Positions 1-10,106 of a DNA stretch of 39,530 nucleotides are shown piece after piece. A model generated the notes under the pieces. It saw nothing but the letters and a program-made list of their open reading frames with translations. It was not told the DNA's origin and made no database searches. This DNA is from Planococcus koreensis. Lineage in GTDB: Bacteria > Bacillota > Bacilli > Bacillales_A > Planococcaceae. Each line of letters starts with the position of its first letter. Within the stretch, counting starts at the first letter, position 1. The stretch covers positions 1 to 39,530 of the forward strand of contig NZ_RQII01000003.1 of assembly GCF_004761975.1 (NCBI RefSeq), in the 5' to 3' direction. A program made the translations under genes and the position numbers.

Positions 1-125
1 GTTCGGCGGAGATTTACGAGCGTTCAGAAGAATTTACGAGCGTTCGCGGAGATTTACGAGCGTTCAGAAGAATTTACGAGCGTTCGCGGAGATTTACGAG
101 CGTTCAGAAGAATTTACGAGCGTTC
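1..125. repeat. Tandem repeat array, 40-bp unit made of two 20-bp halves
   Basis: The 14-base core ATTTACGAGCGTTC occurs six times, at 12, 32, 52, 72, 92 and 112, exactly 20 bp apart. The preceding six bases alternate between GCGGAG and AGAAGA, so the true unit is 40 bp and three complete units fill 6-125. The last four bases of an earlier copy are at 1-4, followed by one extra G, so the array continues beyond the left edge. Copies are identical where complete. No spacers separate them, so this is not CRISPR. Function is unknown; the array lies upstream of a small membrane-protein gene. Confidence 0.95.
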
Positions 126-180
126 AACCAGAATTCTCCTCACCAGCGAGATGCGTGTCGCATTGCTCAGCGAACTTCGG

Positions 181-186
181 TATAAT
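181..186 (+). promoter_or_regulatory. Candidate -10 box TATAAT for the small membrane protein gene
   Basis: A perfect TATAAT lies 40 bp before the chosen ATG at 227, which would give a leader of about 35 nt containing the ribosome binding site at 211-217. No convincing -35 box is present at 16-18 bp spacing, so this is a weak call. Confidence 0.4.
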
Positions 187-226
187 GAAAGAAAATTCAA
201 TGTTGGCCACAGAAGGATGGAAGCCC

Positions 227-388
227 ATGCCGAAATACGTACATTACAGCATAATAGTCCTTTGCATCGTGCTCATATTCTTCCTTTACAATAAAGCGCT
301 TGGATCGATTCCGTTTCTGATCTTGTCGTTTTACTTGTTTTTTTTCGGCTGGATGCAGCTAAAGGGCAGAAAAAAGAAAACACGGTAG
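227..388 (+). CDS. Small two-helix membrane protein, unknown function
   Basis: The 53-residue product begins MPKYVHYS and has two hydrophobic stretches, about residues 6-20 and 25-42, separated by a short polar turn. It ends in a strongly basic tail (KGRKKK), which suggests an inner-membrane protein with a cytoplasmic C-terminus. I chose ATG 227 because AGAAGGA at 211-217 sits 9 nt upstream and a TATAAT box lies at 181-186. The frame is also open further upstream: a GTG at 155 would give 77 residues, and no stop occurs back to the left edge through the repeat array. I do not recognise a family. It precedes rpoE by about 60 bp and could be transcribed with it. Confidence 0.6.
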   Translation: MPKYVHYSIIVLCIVLIFFLYNKALGSIPFLILSFYLFFFGWMQLKGRKKKTR

Positions 389-408
389 CGGAGCGCACCG
401 ACTTTGTA

Positions 409-414
409 TATAAT
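409..414 (+). promoter_or_regulatory. Candidate -10 box TATAAT for rpoE
   Basis: TATAAT at 409-414 is preceded by TTTGTA and lies 42 bp before the TTG start of rpoE. The expected -35 region (around 386-391) is poor, so the assignment is tentative. Confidence 0.45.
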
Positions 415-450
415 GAATTAAGTTAAGATAGTAGAAGGGACGTGCACAGA

Positions 451-1032
451 TTGAAATTACGTGAATTATCCAGAGACGAACTAATCGAAGAGTCATTTGT
501 TGACTTAACATATGCAATGCTCGAAGAAACGCACGAAACAAAAACATACGCTGAGCTTGTTACAGAAATCGAGAACTTGCTTGGTTTGTCGAAAGAGGAC
601 ATGAAAGCCCGCCTTGTACAGTTCTATACGGACATGAACATTGACGGCCGCTTCCTGATCCTTGGCGAAAACCGTTGGGGCTTGCGTGAGTGGTACCCGG
701 TTGAACAAATCGAAGAAGAATCTGCGCCGACTGTAAAAGCCCGCAAGAAAAAGGCGAAAGTTGCAGGCGACGATGACTTTGATGACATGGACCTTGAGCT
801 TGAAGACGAATTGGAATTCGACGACTTCGATGAAGAGGACGACGATGACGACGACGATATCGATACGGTACCGGAAGATGATTTATTGAAATCACCTGAA
901 GTGGAAGTTATTGATTTTGATGTCGACGACGATGATGAAGAAGATGTGGACGTTCTTGTCGAAGACTTGGATGGCAATATCATCGACGAAGAAGAAGACG
1001 AAGATGATGAAGACGACGAGGATTTGAAGTAG
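451..1032 (+). CDS. rpoE: DNA-directed RNA polymerase subunit delta
   Basis: The delta subunit is a Gram-positive RNA polymerase accessory protein that binds core enzyme, promotes its recycling and makes initiation sensitive to initiating NTP levels. The N-terminal ~90 residues match the folded winged-helix domain (HARE-HTH), with the family-typical stretch FYTDMNIDGRF followed by WGLREWYP. A lysine-rich KARKKKAK patch then leads into a C-terminal half made almost wholly of Asp and Glu, the disordered nucleic-acid-mimicking tail. I prefer the TTG at 451 (193 residues, starting MKLRELSRDE) because AGAAGGGA at 433-440 leaves 10 nt. The in-frame GTG at 442 lies only 1 nt from that site. Order rpoE-pyrG is as in Bacillus subtilis. 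Confidence 0.95.
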   Translation: MKLRELSRDELIEESFVDLTYAMLEETHETKTYAELVTEIENLLGLSKEDMKARLVQFYTDMNIDGRFLILGENRWGLREWYPVEQIEEESAPTVKARKKKAKVAGDDDFDDMDLELEDELEFDDFDEEDDDDDDDIDTVPEDDLLKSPEVEVIDFDVDDDDEEDVDVLVEDLDGNIIDEEEDEDDEDDEDLK

Positions 1033-1050
1033 TCTGAACATTTTTTTACC

Positions 1051-1079
1051 TTGACTTTAGAGGCTGGACTGGATAAGAT
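1051..1079 (+). promoter_or_regulatory. pyrG promoter (sigma-A type)
   Basis: TTGACT at 1051-1056 and TAAGAT at 1074-1079 are separated by exactly 17 bp. Seven bases downstream is GGGCTCC, giving a predicted start at G1086. Initial sequence GGGC is the one known in B. subtilis pyrG for CTP-sensitive reiterative G addition. Confidence 0.85.
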
Positions 1080-1085
1080 TTTATT

Positions 1086-2784
<1,699 letters not shown>

Positions 2785-2794
2785 AAGACAGCAT

Positions 2795-2832
2795 AGCAAA
2801 AGCCTTCCTATTTTCGGGAAGGCTTTTGCTTT
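2795..2832 (+). terminator. Intrinsic terminator after pyrG
   Basis: Positions 2795-2808 and 2817-2830 form a perfect 14-bp stem (AGCAAAAGCCTTCC and its complement) with an 8-nt loop. The 3' arm ends in TTTTGCTTT. It closes pyrG 11 nt after its stop. Confidence 0.9.
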
Positions 2833-2949
2833 AGGCAGAACGCTTCAGATGGGTTCATTGTTTATTTGCAGTGGGAAAGAGAAGGGAGGTAGAAATAATT
2901 CCCTGAATTTAGTAAAATGGAAAGTAAGTACAGAAGGGAATGAGGCCTC

Positions 2950-3309
2950 TTGAAAACGATACTGATTGTTGATGACCAGACGGGTATCCGGCTTTTATTG
3001 AACGAAGTATTCAAAAAAGAAGGGTTTCAGACCTTGATGGCTGCTAATGGAGCGCAGGCTTTGAAGCAGGCGGAGGAAAACTCCCCGGATATTGTGCTGC
3101 TGGATATGAAAATTCCCGGCATGGACGGCATAGAAATCTTGAAGAACTTGAAAAGAATGCGGCAGGACATCAAAGTGATCATGATGACGGCCTATGGCGA
3201 GCTCGATGTCATCAAGGAATCGATGGTCAGCGGGGCGTGCTGTTATTACACGAAACCGTTCGATGTCTTCGAAATCCGCGACGCTGTAAAGGAAATGTTA
3301 ACAGACTGA
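2950..3309 (+). CDS. spo0F: Sporulation phosphorelay response regulator Spo0F
   Basis: This is a single-domain receiver of 119 residues, with no output domain. In Bacillus, Spo0F takes phosphate from sporulation kinases and passes it to Spo0B. Phosphorylation residues are present: Asp8-Asp9, acceptor Asp52 in [11 protein letters not shown], Thr80 in MTAYGE and Lys102 in TKPFD. The LLNEVF and MTAYGELD stretches are specific to Spo0F. The TTG start at 2950 is supported by GAAGGGAATGAGG just upstream and by alignment with the B. subtilis N-terminus. Two partner-contact positions differ from B. subtilis: Tyr13 corresponds to Thr11 and His101 to Tyr99. Gene order pyrG-spo0F-fbaA is that of Bacillus. 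Confidence 0.93.
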   Translation: MKTILIVDDQTGIRLLLNEVFKKEGFQTLMAANGAQALKQAEENSPDIVLLDMKIPGMDGIEILKNLKRMRQDIKVIMMTAYGELDVIKESMVSGACCYYTKPFDVFEIRDAVKEMLTD

Positions 3310-3395
3310 TATATACGAAAGTGGCGAAAGCAAGCGGTTTTTGTTATAGTATAAAGGATATTCGGATAGAGTCACAGCTGAGGAGGAAATTTGCA

Positions 3396-4253
3396 ATGGC
3401 ATTGGTTTCAATGAAAGACATGATGATTAAAGGGAAAAAAGAAGGCTATGCAATCGGCCAATTTAACTTAAACAACCTTGAGTTCACTCAAGCAATCTTA
3501 AAAGCGGCACAAGAAGAGAATTCACCGGTAATCTTAGGTGTCTCTGAAGGCGCAGCTCGCTACATGGGCGGATTCACGACGGTCGTCCATATGGTGAAAG
3601 GCTTGATGCACGATTATAAAATCACGGTTCCTGTCGCGATCCATCTTGACCACGGATCAAGCTTCGAAAAATGCAAAGAAGCGATTGACGCTGGCTTCAC
3701 TTCGGTGATGATCGACGCATCGCATCATTCATTTGACGAGAACATCGAAATCACGAAGCAAGTGGTTGAATACGCGCACAAGAACAATGTTTCGGTTGAA
3801 GCTGAACTTGGAATTGTCGGCGGCCAGGAAGACGATGTCATCGCTGACGGCGTCATCTACGCAGATCCGCAGGAATGCAAAACACTTGTTGATGCGACTG
3901 GGATTGACTGCTTAGCGCCTGCACTTGGTTCTGTACACGGACCTTATAAAGGCGAACCGAATCTTGGCTTCAAAGAGATGGAAGAAATTTCTCAGCTATG
4001 TGACGTTCCATTGGTTCTTCACGGAGGAACTGGAATTCCGACTAAAGATATTCAACGCGCCGTTTCACTAGGCACAGCGAAGATCAACGTCAACACAGAA
4101 AGCCAAATCGCTTCTGCTAAAGCTGTGCGCGAAGCATTGGCGAAAGATGCGGAAATGTACGATCCACGCAAATACCTGACACCTGCACGCGACGCAATCC
4201 AAGCGACAGTATCAGGCAAAATGCGCGAATTCGGAAGTTCAGGCAAAGCATAA
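3396..4253 (+). CDS. fbaA: Class II fructose-1,6-bisphosphate aldolase
   Basis: This zinc enzyme interconverts fructose-1,6-bisphosphate with dihydroxyacetone phosphate and glyceraldehyde-3-phosphate, in glycolysis and gluconeogenesis. The 285-residue protein aligns end to end with B. subtilis FbaA. Metal and catalytic motifs are visible: HLDHGSS (Asp85, zinc ligand His86), [15 protein letters not shown] and VLHGGTG, followed by the phosphate-binding INVNTE loop. The ATG at 3396 is preceded by GAGGAGG (3380-3386, 9 nt). The reading frame is open upstream to 3237, but that extension overlaps spo0F and has no family similarity. The gene ends 77 bp before the transaldolase gene. Confidence 0.97.
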   Translation: MALVSMKDMMIKGKKEGYAIGQFNLNNLEFTQAILKAAQEENSPVILGVSEGAARYMGGFTTVVHMVKGLMHDYKITVPVAIHLDHGSSFEKCKEAIDAGFTSVMIDASHHSFDENIEITKQVVEYAHKNNVSVEAELGIVGGQEDDVIADGVIYADPQECKTLVDATGIDCLAPALGSVHGPYKGEPNLGFKEMEEISQLCDVPLVLHGGTGIPTKDIQRAVSLGTAKINVNTESQIASAKAVREALAKDAEMYDPRKYLTPARDAIQATVSGKMREFGSSGKA

Positions 4254-4271
4254 AATCATACATGATGGATG

Positions 4272-4308
4272 AAAGAGGGAAGCGTCCGATAGGTCTCTTC
4301 TCTCTTTT
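4272..4308 (+). terminator. Stem-loop between fbaA and the transaldolase gene, possible weak terminator
   Basis: Positions 4272-4282 pair with 4297-4307 over 11 bp with one G-U pair and a 14-nt loop. The stem is A/G-rich against a C/T-rich arm ending TTTTCC, without a strong T-tract. Partial read-through into the next gene seems likely. Confidence 0.5.
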
Positions 4309-4330
4309 CCATAAACCAGGAGGATAATTC

Positions 4331-4981
4331 ATGAAATTTTTTATTGATACCGCAAACTTTGAAGAAATCAAAGAAGCACACGCATGGGGCATTCTTTCAG
4401 GCGTTACAACAAACCCTTCGCTAGTGGCGAAAGAAAAGAACGTCTCTTTCCACGACCGCTTGAAAGAAATCGCGGCATTGGTCGATGGTTCAATCAGCGG
4501 CGAAGTAATCGCGCTTGATGCAGAAGGCATGATCGAAGAAGGGCGCGAATTGGCGGCTCTTGCTCCGAACATCACGGTTAAATTGCCGATGACGCCGGAC
4601 GGCTTGAAAGCTTGTGCAGTTTTGGCAAGCGAAGGCAAGAAGGTTAACGTAACGTTAATCTTCAGTGCGAACCAAGCACTTCTTGCAGCACGTGCAGGAG
4701 CGGCTTACGTATCGCCATTCCTTGGGCGCCTTGATGATATCGGCCACAACGGCATGGATTTAATCGCGACAATCTCTGATATTTTTGCAATCCACGACAT
4801 CAAAACTGAAATCATTGCAGCATCGATCCGCCACCCGCAGCACGTAACGGAAGCAGCATTGAACGGTGCACACATCGGAACTATGCCGATCAATGTCATG
4901 AAACAAATGTTCAAGCACCCATTGACGGACAAAGGAATCGAAGCATTCCTTGCAGATTGGGAAAAGCGTACAGCTGAATAA
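4331..4981 (+). CDS. tal: Small transaldolase / fructose-6-phosphate aldolase family protein
   Basis: The protein belongs to the short (about 215-residue) transaldolase family that includes B. subtilis YwjH/Tal and E. coli FSA. It is 216 residues. Visible motifs are FIDTAN at the N-terminus (Asp6), the GVTTNPSL loop with Asn28, and TVKLPMT with Schiff-base Lys84. C-terminal [10 protein letters not shown] also fits. Transaldolase in the non-oxidative pentose phosphate pathway is the likely activity; true fructose-6-phosphate aldolase cannot be excluded from sequence. AGGAGGATAATTC precedes the ATG. Position between fbaA and murA matches B. subtilis ywjH. Confidence 0.92.
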   Translation: MKFFIDTANFEEIKEAHAWGILSGVTTNPSLVAKEKNVSFHDRLKEIAALVDGSISGEVIALDAEGMIEEGRELAALAPNITVKLPMTPDGLKACAVLASEGKKVNVTLIFSANQALLAARAGAAYVSPFLGRLDDIGHNGMDLIATISDIFAIHDIKTEIIAASIRHPQHVTEAALNGAHIGTMPINVMKQMFKHPLTDKGIEAFLADWEKRTAE

Positions 4982-5056
4982 CAGCGCATTGCGAATCTGC
5001 GTTCAGCGAATATTTCTAAGCCGGTGAATGTTAGAAGAACCAATCGTACTTTTAGG

Positions 5057-5081
5057 GGCAGGCTGCACTTAGTTGCCTGCC
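5057..5081 (+). repeat. Inverted repeat downstream of the transaldolase gene
   Basis: GGCAGGC (5057-5063) and GCCTGCC (5075-5081) form a 7-bp stem with an 11-nt loop. No clear T-tract follows, so termination activity is uncertain. Confidence 0.4.
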
Positions 5082-5113
5082 TTCCTGAAGTATGGCAAAG
5101 GAGAAATTAATTA

Positions 5114-6412
5114 ATGGATGTTTATAAAATAAAAGGCGGCAAACGCTTAACAGGCACGATCAAAGTGAACGGGGCAAAGAACAGTGCGGTAGCATTGATT
5201 CCCGCATCAATTTTAGCGAATTCACCGGTGCAAATTGAAGGCTTGCCGGAGATTTCAGACGTGTGGACATTAAAAAATATTCTTGAAGAAATCGGCGGGG
5301 AAGTGTCTTTCGAAGACGGCATCATGAACATCGATCCGACGAATATGATCGATATGCCATTGCCGAACGGCAACGTCAAAAAACTGCGTGCTTCTTATTA
5401 TATGATGGGCGCAATGCTTGGCCGTTTTAAACATGCGGCAATCGGGCTTCCCGGCGGATGTTTCTTAGGCCCTCGGCCAATCGACCAGCACATCAAAGGC
5501 TTTGAGGCGCTGGGTGCAAAAGTGACGAACGAACATGGCGCCATCTACTTGCGCGCAGACGAACTGAAAGGCGCGAAAATCTATTTGGACGTTGTCAGTG
5601 TAGGGGCGACGATCAACATTATGCTTGCAGCCGTTCTGGCAAAAGGGCAGACGGTCATTGAAAATGCGGCAAAAGAGCCGGAAATCATTGATGTGGCTAC
5701 ATTGTTGACGAATATGGGCGCGAAAATCAAAGGTGCAGGAACAAACGTGATCCGCATCGACGGCGTTGAAGAGCTTCACGGCACAAACCATACGATCATT
5801 CCTGACCGCATCGAAGCAGGAACATTCATGATCATGGCGGCTGCCATTGGCGACGGCATTACCATCGACAATGTCATTCCTTTCCATATGGAAGCGTTGA
5901 CTGCGAAACTCCGCGAAATGGGCGTTGATGTCCAGGAAGGCGAAGAATCGATTTATATCCCGAAACCGGAGCAATTAACGGCGATTGATGTTAAGACACT
6001 GGTTTATCCAGGTTTCGCAACAGACTTGCAACAGCCATTCTCGGCATTGATGACGCAAGCGACAGGTTCTTCGATGATTACGGATACGATTTACTCGGCC
6101 CGTTTTAAACACATTGACGAATTCCGCCGCATGAATGCAAGTGGGCGTGTCGAAGGGCGTGCTGCGATTATCACCGGACCGACGCCATTGACCGCTGCAA
6201 GTGTTGTAGCATCTGATTTACGCGCAGGCGCTGCACTTGTCATTGCTGGTTTGATGGCAGAAGGCGAAACGGAAATCCGCGAAATCTACCACATTGAACG
6301 AGGCTATTCGAAGATCATCGATAAGCTGCAGGGCCTTGGGGCAGACATCCGCAGAGAAACGATTGACCCGGTCGCGAGTGCAAAGTCCGACCTTAGCCAG
6401 AACGCCAATTGA
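5114..6412 (+). CDS. murZ: UDP-N-acetylglucosamine 1-carboxyvinyltransferase, MurZ/MurAB paralogue
   Basis: This enzyme transfers enolpyruvate from PEP to UDP-GlcNAc, the first committed step of peptidoglycan synthesis, in the cytosol. It is 432 residues. Key residues are visible: GAKNSA near residue 20 and the active-site Cys116 in [11 protein letters not shown], the residue targeted by fosfomycin. KHIDEFRRM near the C-terminus also matches. The [16 protein letters not shown] and [10 protein letters not shown] stretches match B. subtilis MurAB (MurZ) rather than MurAA. Its position between ywjH/tal and glpX is the murAB locus. AAAGGAGA precedes the ATG by about 9 nt. A second murA lies at 29105. 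Confidence 0.95.
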   Translation: MDVYKIKGGKRLTGTIKVNGAKNSAVALIPASILANSPVQIEGLPEISDVWTLKNILEEIGGEVSFEDGIMNIDPTNMIDMPLPNGNVKKLRASYYMMGAMLGRFKHAAIGLPGGCFLGPRPIDQHIKGFEALGAKVTNEHGAIYLRADELKGAKIYLDVVSVGATINIMLAAVLAKGQTVIENAAKEPEIIDVATLLTNMGAKIKGAGTNVIRIDGVEELHGTNHTIIPDRIEAGTFMIMAAAIGDGITIDNVIPFHMEALTAKLREMGVDVQEGEESIYIPKPEQLTAIDVKTLVYPGFATDLQQPFSALMTQATGSSMITDTIYSARFKHIDEFRRMNASGRVEGRAAIITGPTPLTAASVVASDLRAGAALVIAGLMAEGETEIREIYHIERGYSKIIDKLQGLGADIRRETIDPVASAKSDLSQNAN

Positions 6413-6439
6413 CTTCTTTTTAGCTTGCCGATTTATGCT
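6409..6439 (+). promoter_or_regulatory. Possible glpX promoter overlapping the murA stop
   Basis: TTGACT at 6409-6414 overlaps the murA TGA. TATGCT at 6434-6439 is 19 bp downstream, which is longer than the ideal 17, so usage is uncertain. Confidence 0.4.
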
Positions 6440-6485
6440 ACACTTAAAAGGATTGAGTTATAGCTAAACAGGAGGAACATATATT

Positions 6486-7451
6486 ATGGAACGAAGTTTA
6501 TCAATGGAACTGGTGCGGATTACAGAAGCTGCTGCAATTGCTTCAGCGAAATGGATGGGCCGCGGCTTGAAGAACGAAGCGGATGATGCGGCGACAACGG
6601 CGATGCGGAGCGTATTCGATACGATTCCGATGCGTGGAGTCGTCGTGATCGGCGAAGGCGAAATGGACGAAGCGCCGATGTTGTATATCGGCGAAGAACT
6701 CGGGACGGGCCAAGGCCCCGAAGTCGACGTTGCGGTAGATCCTCTTGAAGGTACGAATATCGTAGCTGCAGGCGGCTGGAACGCATTGGCGGTCTTAGCC
6801 ATCGCTGACCGCGGGAATTTGCTGAACGCTCCGGATATGTATATGGACAAAATTGCAGTCGGACCTGAATCTGTCGGTAAAATCGACATCAACGCACCGG
6901 TCATTGATAATCTGCGTGCTGTCGCGAAAGCGAAAAACAAAGACATTGAAGACGTAGTGGCAACAATCATCGACCGTCCACGCCACAAAGACATCATTGA
7001 CCAAATCCGTGCCGCAGGCGCACGCATCAAGTTGATTACGGATGGCGATGTGGCTGGGGCGCTCAATACGGCTTTCGATAAAACCGGCGTCGACATTCTT
7101 TTCGGCATCGGTGGTGCTCCTGAAGGCGTCATTGCCGCAGTAGGCTTAAAATGCCTAGGCGGTGAAATCCAGGGGAAGCTTCTTCCACAAAATGAAGAAG
7201 AAGCACAGCGCTGCATCGATATGGGAATCGATGTCAATAAAGTCTATATGATGGAAGACCTTGTCAAAGGCGACGACGCGATTTTTGCTGCGACTGGCGT
7301 AACCGACGGCGAATTGCTGCGCGGCGTCCAGTTGAAAGGCGCTTTTGCAGAAAGTCATACGCTCGTTATGCGTGCGAAATCAGGCACAGTCCGTTTTGTT
7401 GAGGGCCGCCATAGCTTGAAGAAGAAACCGAATCTGGTAATGAACGATTAA
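6486..7451 (+). CDS. glpX: Class II fructose-1,6-bisphosphatase GlpX
   Basis: GlpX hydrolyses fructose-1,6-bisphosphate to fructose-6-phosphate in gluconeogenesis, needing Mn2+ or Mg2+. The 321-residue protein shows the family motifs [11 protein letters not shown] (metal-binding acidic loop) and DPLEGTN (phosphate/metal site) in the first third. KRPRHK-like RPRHKDI and [11 protein letters not shown] follow in the middle. The ATG at 6486 follows GGAGGA at 6471-6476 with 9 nt. In B. subtilis the murAB-glpX-rho order is the same. A hairpin with a T-rich tail (7468-7497) closes the gene before rho. Confidence 0.96.
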   Translation: MERSLSMELVRITEAAAIASAKWMGRGLKNEADDAATTAMRSVFDTIPMRGVVVIGEGEMDEAPMLYIGEELGTGQGPEVDVAVDPLEGTNIVAAGGWNALAVLAIADRGNLLNAPDMYMDKIAVGPESVGKIDINAPVIDNLRAVAKAKNKDIEDVVATIIDRPRHKDIIDQIRAAGARIKLITDGDVAGALNTAFDKTGVDILFGIGGAPEGVIAAVGLKCLGGEIQGKLLPQNEEEAQRCIDMGIDVNKVYMMEDLVKGDDAIFAATGVTDGELLRGVQLKGAFAESHTLVMRAKSGTVRFVEGRHSLKKKPNLVMND

Positions 7452-7467
7452 ATCCATACTTCAAAAT

Positions 7468-7497
7468 GAGTCCGGCATATTGCCGGGCTCCTTCTTT
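7468..7497 (+). terminator. Intrinsic terminator after glpX
   Basis: A 10-bp stem (7468-7477 with 7481-7490; one G-U pair) has a 3-nt TAT loop and is followed by CTTCTTT. It lies 17 nt after the glpX stop. Confidence 0.7.
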
Positions 7498-7572
7498 AAA
7501 AATCTTTCCTTACTTTCAACGAACAATCCCCAAAACAGCTTCCTAAAAAATAAATAAGAGTGGTGTCCATTA

Positions 7573-8856
7573 ATGACAACGATTACAATTTCCGCATTGG
7601 AAAACATGACGCTGAAAGAGCTTTATAATTTGGCGAAAGAATACAAGCTGACCAATTACAGCAAACTGACGAAAAAAGAATTGATTTTTGCAATCCTGAA
7701 AACGCGCGCAGAACAAGAAGGCTTCTTCTTTATGGAAGGCGTCCTTGAAATCATCCAGTCGGAAGGTTTCGGCTTCCTTCGCCCAATCAACTATTCACCA
7801 AGCTCGCAGGACATTTACATCTCAGCGTCCCAAATCCGCAGGTTCGATTTGCGGAACGGTGATAAAGTATCCGGAAAAGTGCGTCCGCCGAAAGAGAACG
7901 AACGCTATTTCGGCTTGCTGCAAGTTGAAGCGGTCAATGGGGAAGACCCGGAAGTCGCAAAAGAACGCGTCCATTTCCCTGGCTTGACCCCGCTTTATCC
8001 AGACCGCCAAATCAAGCTTGAAACGACGCCTGACCATTTATCGACGCGCATCATGGATCTTGTGGCGCCTGTCGGATTCGGCCAGCGCGGATTGATCGTC
8101 GCCCCGCCGAAAGCCGGCAAGACAATGCTGCTGAAGGAAATCGCGAATTCGATCACGACCAATCATCCTGAAGCGGAATTGATTGTCTTGCTGATCGACG
8201 AACGCCCGGAGGAAGTCACCGACATCGAACGTTCCGTAGATGCCGACGTCGTTTCGTCGACGTTTGATGAAGTGCCGGAAAACCACGTCAAAGTGGCAGA
8301 ATTGGTTTTGGAACGCGCGATGCGCCTTGTTGAGCATAAACGCGACGTCATCATCTTGATGGATTCGATCACGCGCCTGGCCCGAGCATATAATTTGGTT
8401 ATTCCGCCAAGCGGGCGTACACTTTCAGGAGGGATTGACCCGGCAGCATTCCACCGGCCAAAACGCTTTTTCGGCGCAGCGCGCAATATCGAAGAAGGCG
8501 GAAGCTTGACGATTTTGGCGACAGCGTTGATCGATACCGGTTCACGCATGGATGAAGTGATTTACGAAGAATTTAAAGGGACCGGCAATATGGAGCTGCA
8601 CCTGGACCGCAGCCTTGCAGAACGCCGTATTTTCCCAGCGCTCGATATCCGCCGTTCCGGGACACGGAAAGAGGAATTGCTGCTGGATCCGGAACAGCTC
8701 GAAAGATTGTGGTCAATCCGCAAAACGTTCTCGGATTCATCCGATTTCGGCGAACGTTTCCTGAAAAAGCTTGGCAAGACAAAAACCAACGAAGAGTTTT
8801 TCGAACAGCTCAACAGCGAAATGAAAGCACATCGCGGCAGCAAAAAGATGATTTAA
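7573..8856 (+). CDS. rho: Transcription termination factor Rho
   Basis: Rho is the hexameric RNA helicase that ends transcription of untranslated RNA. The 427-residue protein has the N-terminal Rho domain ([11 protein letters not shown]), then the cold-shock-like RNA-binding domain with GFGFLRP, and the RecA-type motor. Walker A is APPKAGKT with Lys183; [12 protein letters not shown] and [14 protein letters not shown] follow. The length equals that of B. subtilis Rho, and the frame agrees throughout. No strong Shine-Dalgarno site precedes the ATG (only TAAGAGTGGTG), which may mean low translation. It is followed 5 nt later by the rpmE -35 box. Confidence 0.97.
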   Translation: MTTITISALENMTLKELYNLAKEYKLTNYSKLTKKELIFAILKTRAEQEGFFFMEGVLEIIQSEGFGFLRPINYSPSSQDIYISASQIRRFDLRNGDKVSGKVRPPKENERYFGLLQVEAVNGEDPEVAKERVHFPGLTPLYPDRQIKLETTPDHLSTRIMDLVAPVGFGQRGLIVAPPKAGKTMLLKEIANSITTNHPEAELIVLLIDERPEEVTDIERSVDADVVSSTFDEVPENHVKVAELVLERAMRLVEHKRDVIILMDSITRLARAYNLVIPPSGRTLSGGIDPAAFHRPKRFFGAARNIEEGGSLTILATALIDTGSRMDEVIYEEFKGTGNMELHLDRSLAERRIFPALDIRRSGTRKEELLLDPEQLERLWSIRKTFSDSSDFGERFLKKLGKTKTNEEFFEQLNSEMKAHRGSKKMI

Positions 8857-8860
8857 TTAC

Positions 8861-8889
8861 TTGCAAAAATGTATTCTATTTGATATGAT
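8861..8889 (+). promoter_or_regulatory. rpmE promoter (sigma-A type)
   Basis: TTGCAA at 8861-8866 and TATGAT at 8884-8889 are spaced by 17 bp. This predicts a start near 8896 and a leader of about 110 nt before rpmE. Confidence 0.8.
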
Positions 8890-8910
8890 TATGAAAGTGA
8901 ACCAATACAT

Positions 8911-8987
8911 GACTATTGCATATATGGCCTAAAGAGCCATGTAAGGCAATAGCAAAATAGATTATGAACTCTGTTCCAGATGGTTCA
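8911..8987 (+). promoter_or_regulatory. Structured 5' leader of rpmE, candidate L31 autoregulatory leader
   Basis: CTATTGC (8913-8919) pairs with GCAATAG (8946-8952). Inside it, 8922-8928 pairs with 8936-8942 over 7 bp with a 7-nt CTAAAGA loop, the two helices being separated by a small 2x3 internal loop. A second short helix TGAAC/GTTCA (8965-8969 with 8983-8987) follows just before the ribosome binding site. L31 leader RNAs have been proposed in Firmicutes; whether this one fits that model needs a covariance search. Confidence 0.6.
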
Positions 8988-9007
8988 GGGCGAGAGGAGA
9001 AAAACAC

Positions 9008-9223
9008 ATGAAAACAGGTATTCATCCAGATTACAAACAAGCAACAGTAACTTGCTCTTGCGGCAACAGCTTCACTACAGGTTCTGTTAAAGAGAACATC
9101 AACGTCGAGCTTTGCTCAGAGTGCCACCCATTCTACACTGGACGCCAAAAATTTGCTGCTGCAGACGGCCGCGTAGACCGTTTCAACAAAAAATACGGCA
9201 TCAAAGAAGAAATCAAAGAGTAA
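9008..9223 (+). CDS. rpmE: 50S ribosomal protein L31, zinc-binding (C+) form
   Basis: L31 sits at the subunit interface of the ribosome. The 71-residue product carries the four zinc ligands of the C+ type: Cys16 and Cys18 in TCSCG, Cys36 and Cys39 in [10 protein letters not shown]. The rest is diagnostic for the family ([15 protein letters not shown]). B. subtilis RpmE is 66 residues and ends KKYGLK; this one has a slightly longer EEIKE tail. GAGAGGAG precedes the ATG. It has its own promoter, a structured leader and a strong terminator, so it is a monocistronic unit after rho, as in other Bacillales. Confidence 0.97.
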   Translation: MKTGIHPDYKQATVTCSCGNSFTTGSVKENINVELCSECHPFYTGRQKFAAADGRVDRFNKKYGIKEEIKE

Positions 9224-9232
9224 GATTAAAAT

Positions 9233-9272
9233 ATACCTGCCAAGCGCGAAAACGCGAGGCAGGTATTTTTTC
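9233..9272 (+). terminator. Intrinsic terminator after rpmE
   Basis: ATACCTGCC (9233-9241) pairs with GGCAGGTAT (9258-9266), enclosing an inner GCGCG-AAAA-CGCG helix. A T-run follows (9266-9271). Confidence 0.92.
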
Positions 9273-9400
9273 GTTTATAAACCCTATCAGCCCGGCAGTT
9301 TAACCAATTCCGAAGGCAATATATAGATAAAAAAGCAGTAATCAGCATGAATTTTAGGTATGATAAGTAATGATAAAAGTGTTTGAAAGGGGTCTCACAT

Positions 9401-9994
9401 ATGTACGTTATGAAACAGTCAGGCTGGGTAGAGCTGATATGCGGAAGCATGTTTTCAGGGAAATCGGAGGAATTGATCCGCCGTGTGCGCCGCGCACAAT
9501 TTGCAAAACAAAAAATCGCCGTATTTAAACCGAAAATCGACAACCGCTACAGTGAAGAAGCGGTCGTATCGCATAATGGAACAACAGTCATCGCATTGCC
9601 AATCGAGCATTCCGAAGAAATGTGGAGTTACATCTCGGATGATTTTGACGTCATTGCCATCGACGAAGCCCAGTTTTTTGATGGAGAAATCATCAATAAC
9701 ATCCAGAAACTTGCGGATCACGGATTCCGAGTCATCGTAGCGGGCCTTGACCAGGATTTCAGAGGCCGTCCATTCGGCCCGATGCCCACCCTTTTGGCAA
9801 TTGCTGAACAAGTAACAAAATTGCAGGCTGTCTGCACCGTATGCGGATCACCCGCAAGCCGCACCCAGCGTCTCATCGACGGCCGGCCGGCAGGTTCAGA
9901 CGATCCGACAATCTTAGTTGGAGCATCCGAAGCCTACGAGCCGCGCTGCCGCCACCACCACGAAGTGCCAGCAGGCGTTACTGTTAATAAATAG
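9401..9994 (+). CDS. tdk: Thymidine kinase
   Basis: The enzyme phosphorylates thymidine to dTMP in the salvage pathway (type II, TK1-like). The 197-residue protein has the P-loop [10 protein letters not shown] at about residues 15-24 and DEAQFFDG (Walker B). The lasso [15 protein letters not shown] also matches, as does the C-terminal zinc site. Zinc ligands appear as CTVC then CRHH. B. subtilis has Cys in the last position, but human TK1 uses Cys-Cys-Cys-His, so the His is not a defect. I start at ATG 9401, 8 nt after GAAAGGGG; the TTG at 9383 would overlap that site. Position rpmE-tdk-prfA is conserved. Confidence 0.96.
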   Translation: MYVMKQSGWVELICGSMFSGKSEELIRRVRRAQFAKQKIAVFKPKIDNRYSEEAVVSHNGTTVIALPIEHSEEMWSYISDDFDVIAIDEAQFFDGEIINNIQKLADHGFRVIVAGLDQDFRGRPFGPMPTLLAIAEQVTKLQAVCTVCGSPASRTQRLIDGRPAGSDDPTILVGASEAYEPRCRHHHEVPAGVTVNK

Positions 9995-10106
9995 CAGCAA
10001 GTTCTTTTGATGTTCTTTTATATAGAAGAGAAATTTAGAACATATTCCTCTAATCAACAAAAGACGCCTATCAATAATCAAATCTCTAAGCAGAGGCGCG
10101 AACACG

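Noticed and set aside
1-125. CRISPR array
   Set aside because: The repeats are contiguous 20/40-bp units with no variable spacers and no cas genes nearby.
9938-9985. Apparent loss of a zinc cysteine in thymidine kinase (CRHH)
   Set aside because: The TK1 family tolerates Cys-Cys-Cys-His ligand sets, so the His is compatible with a normal zinc site.
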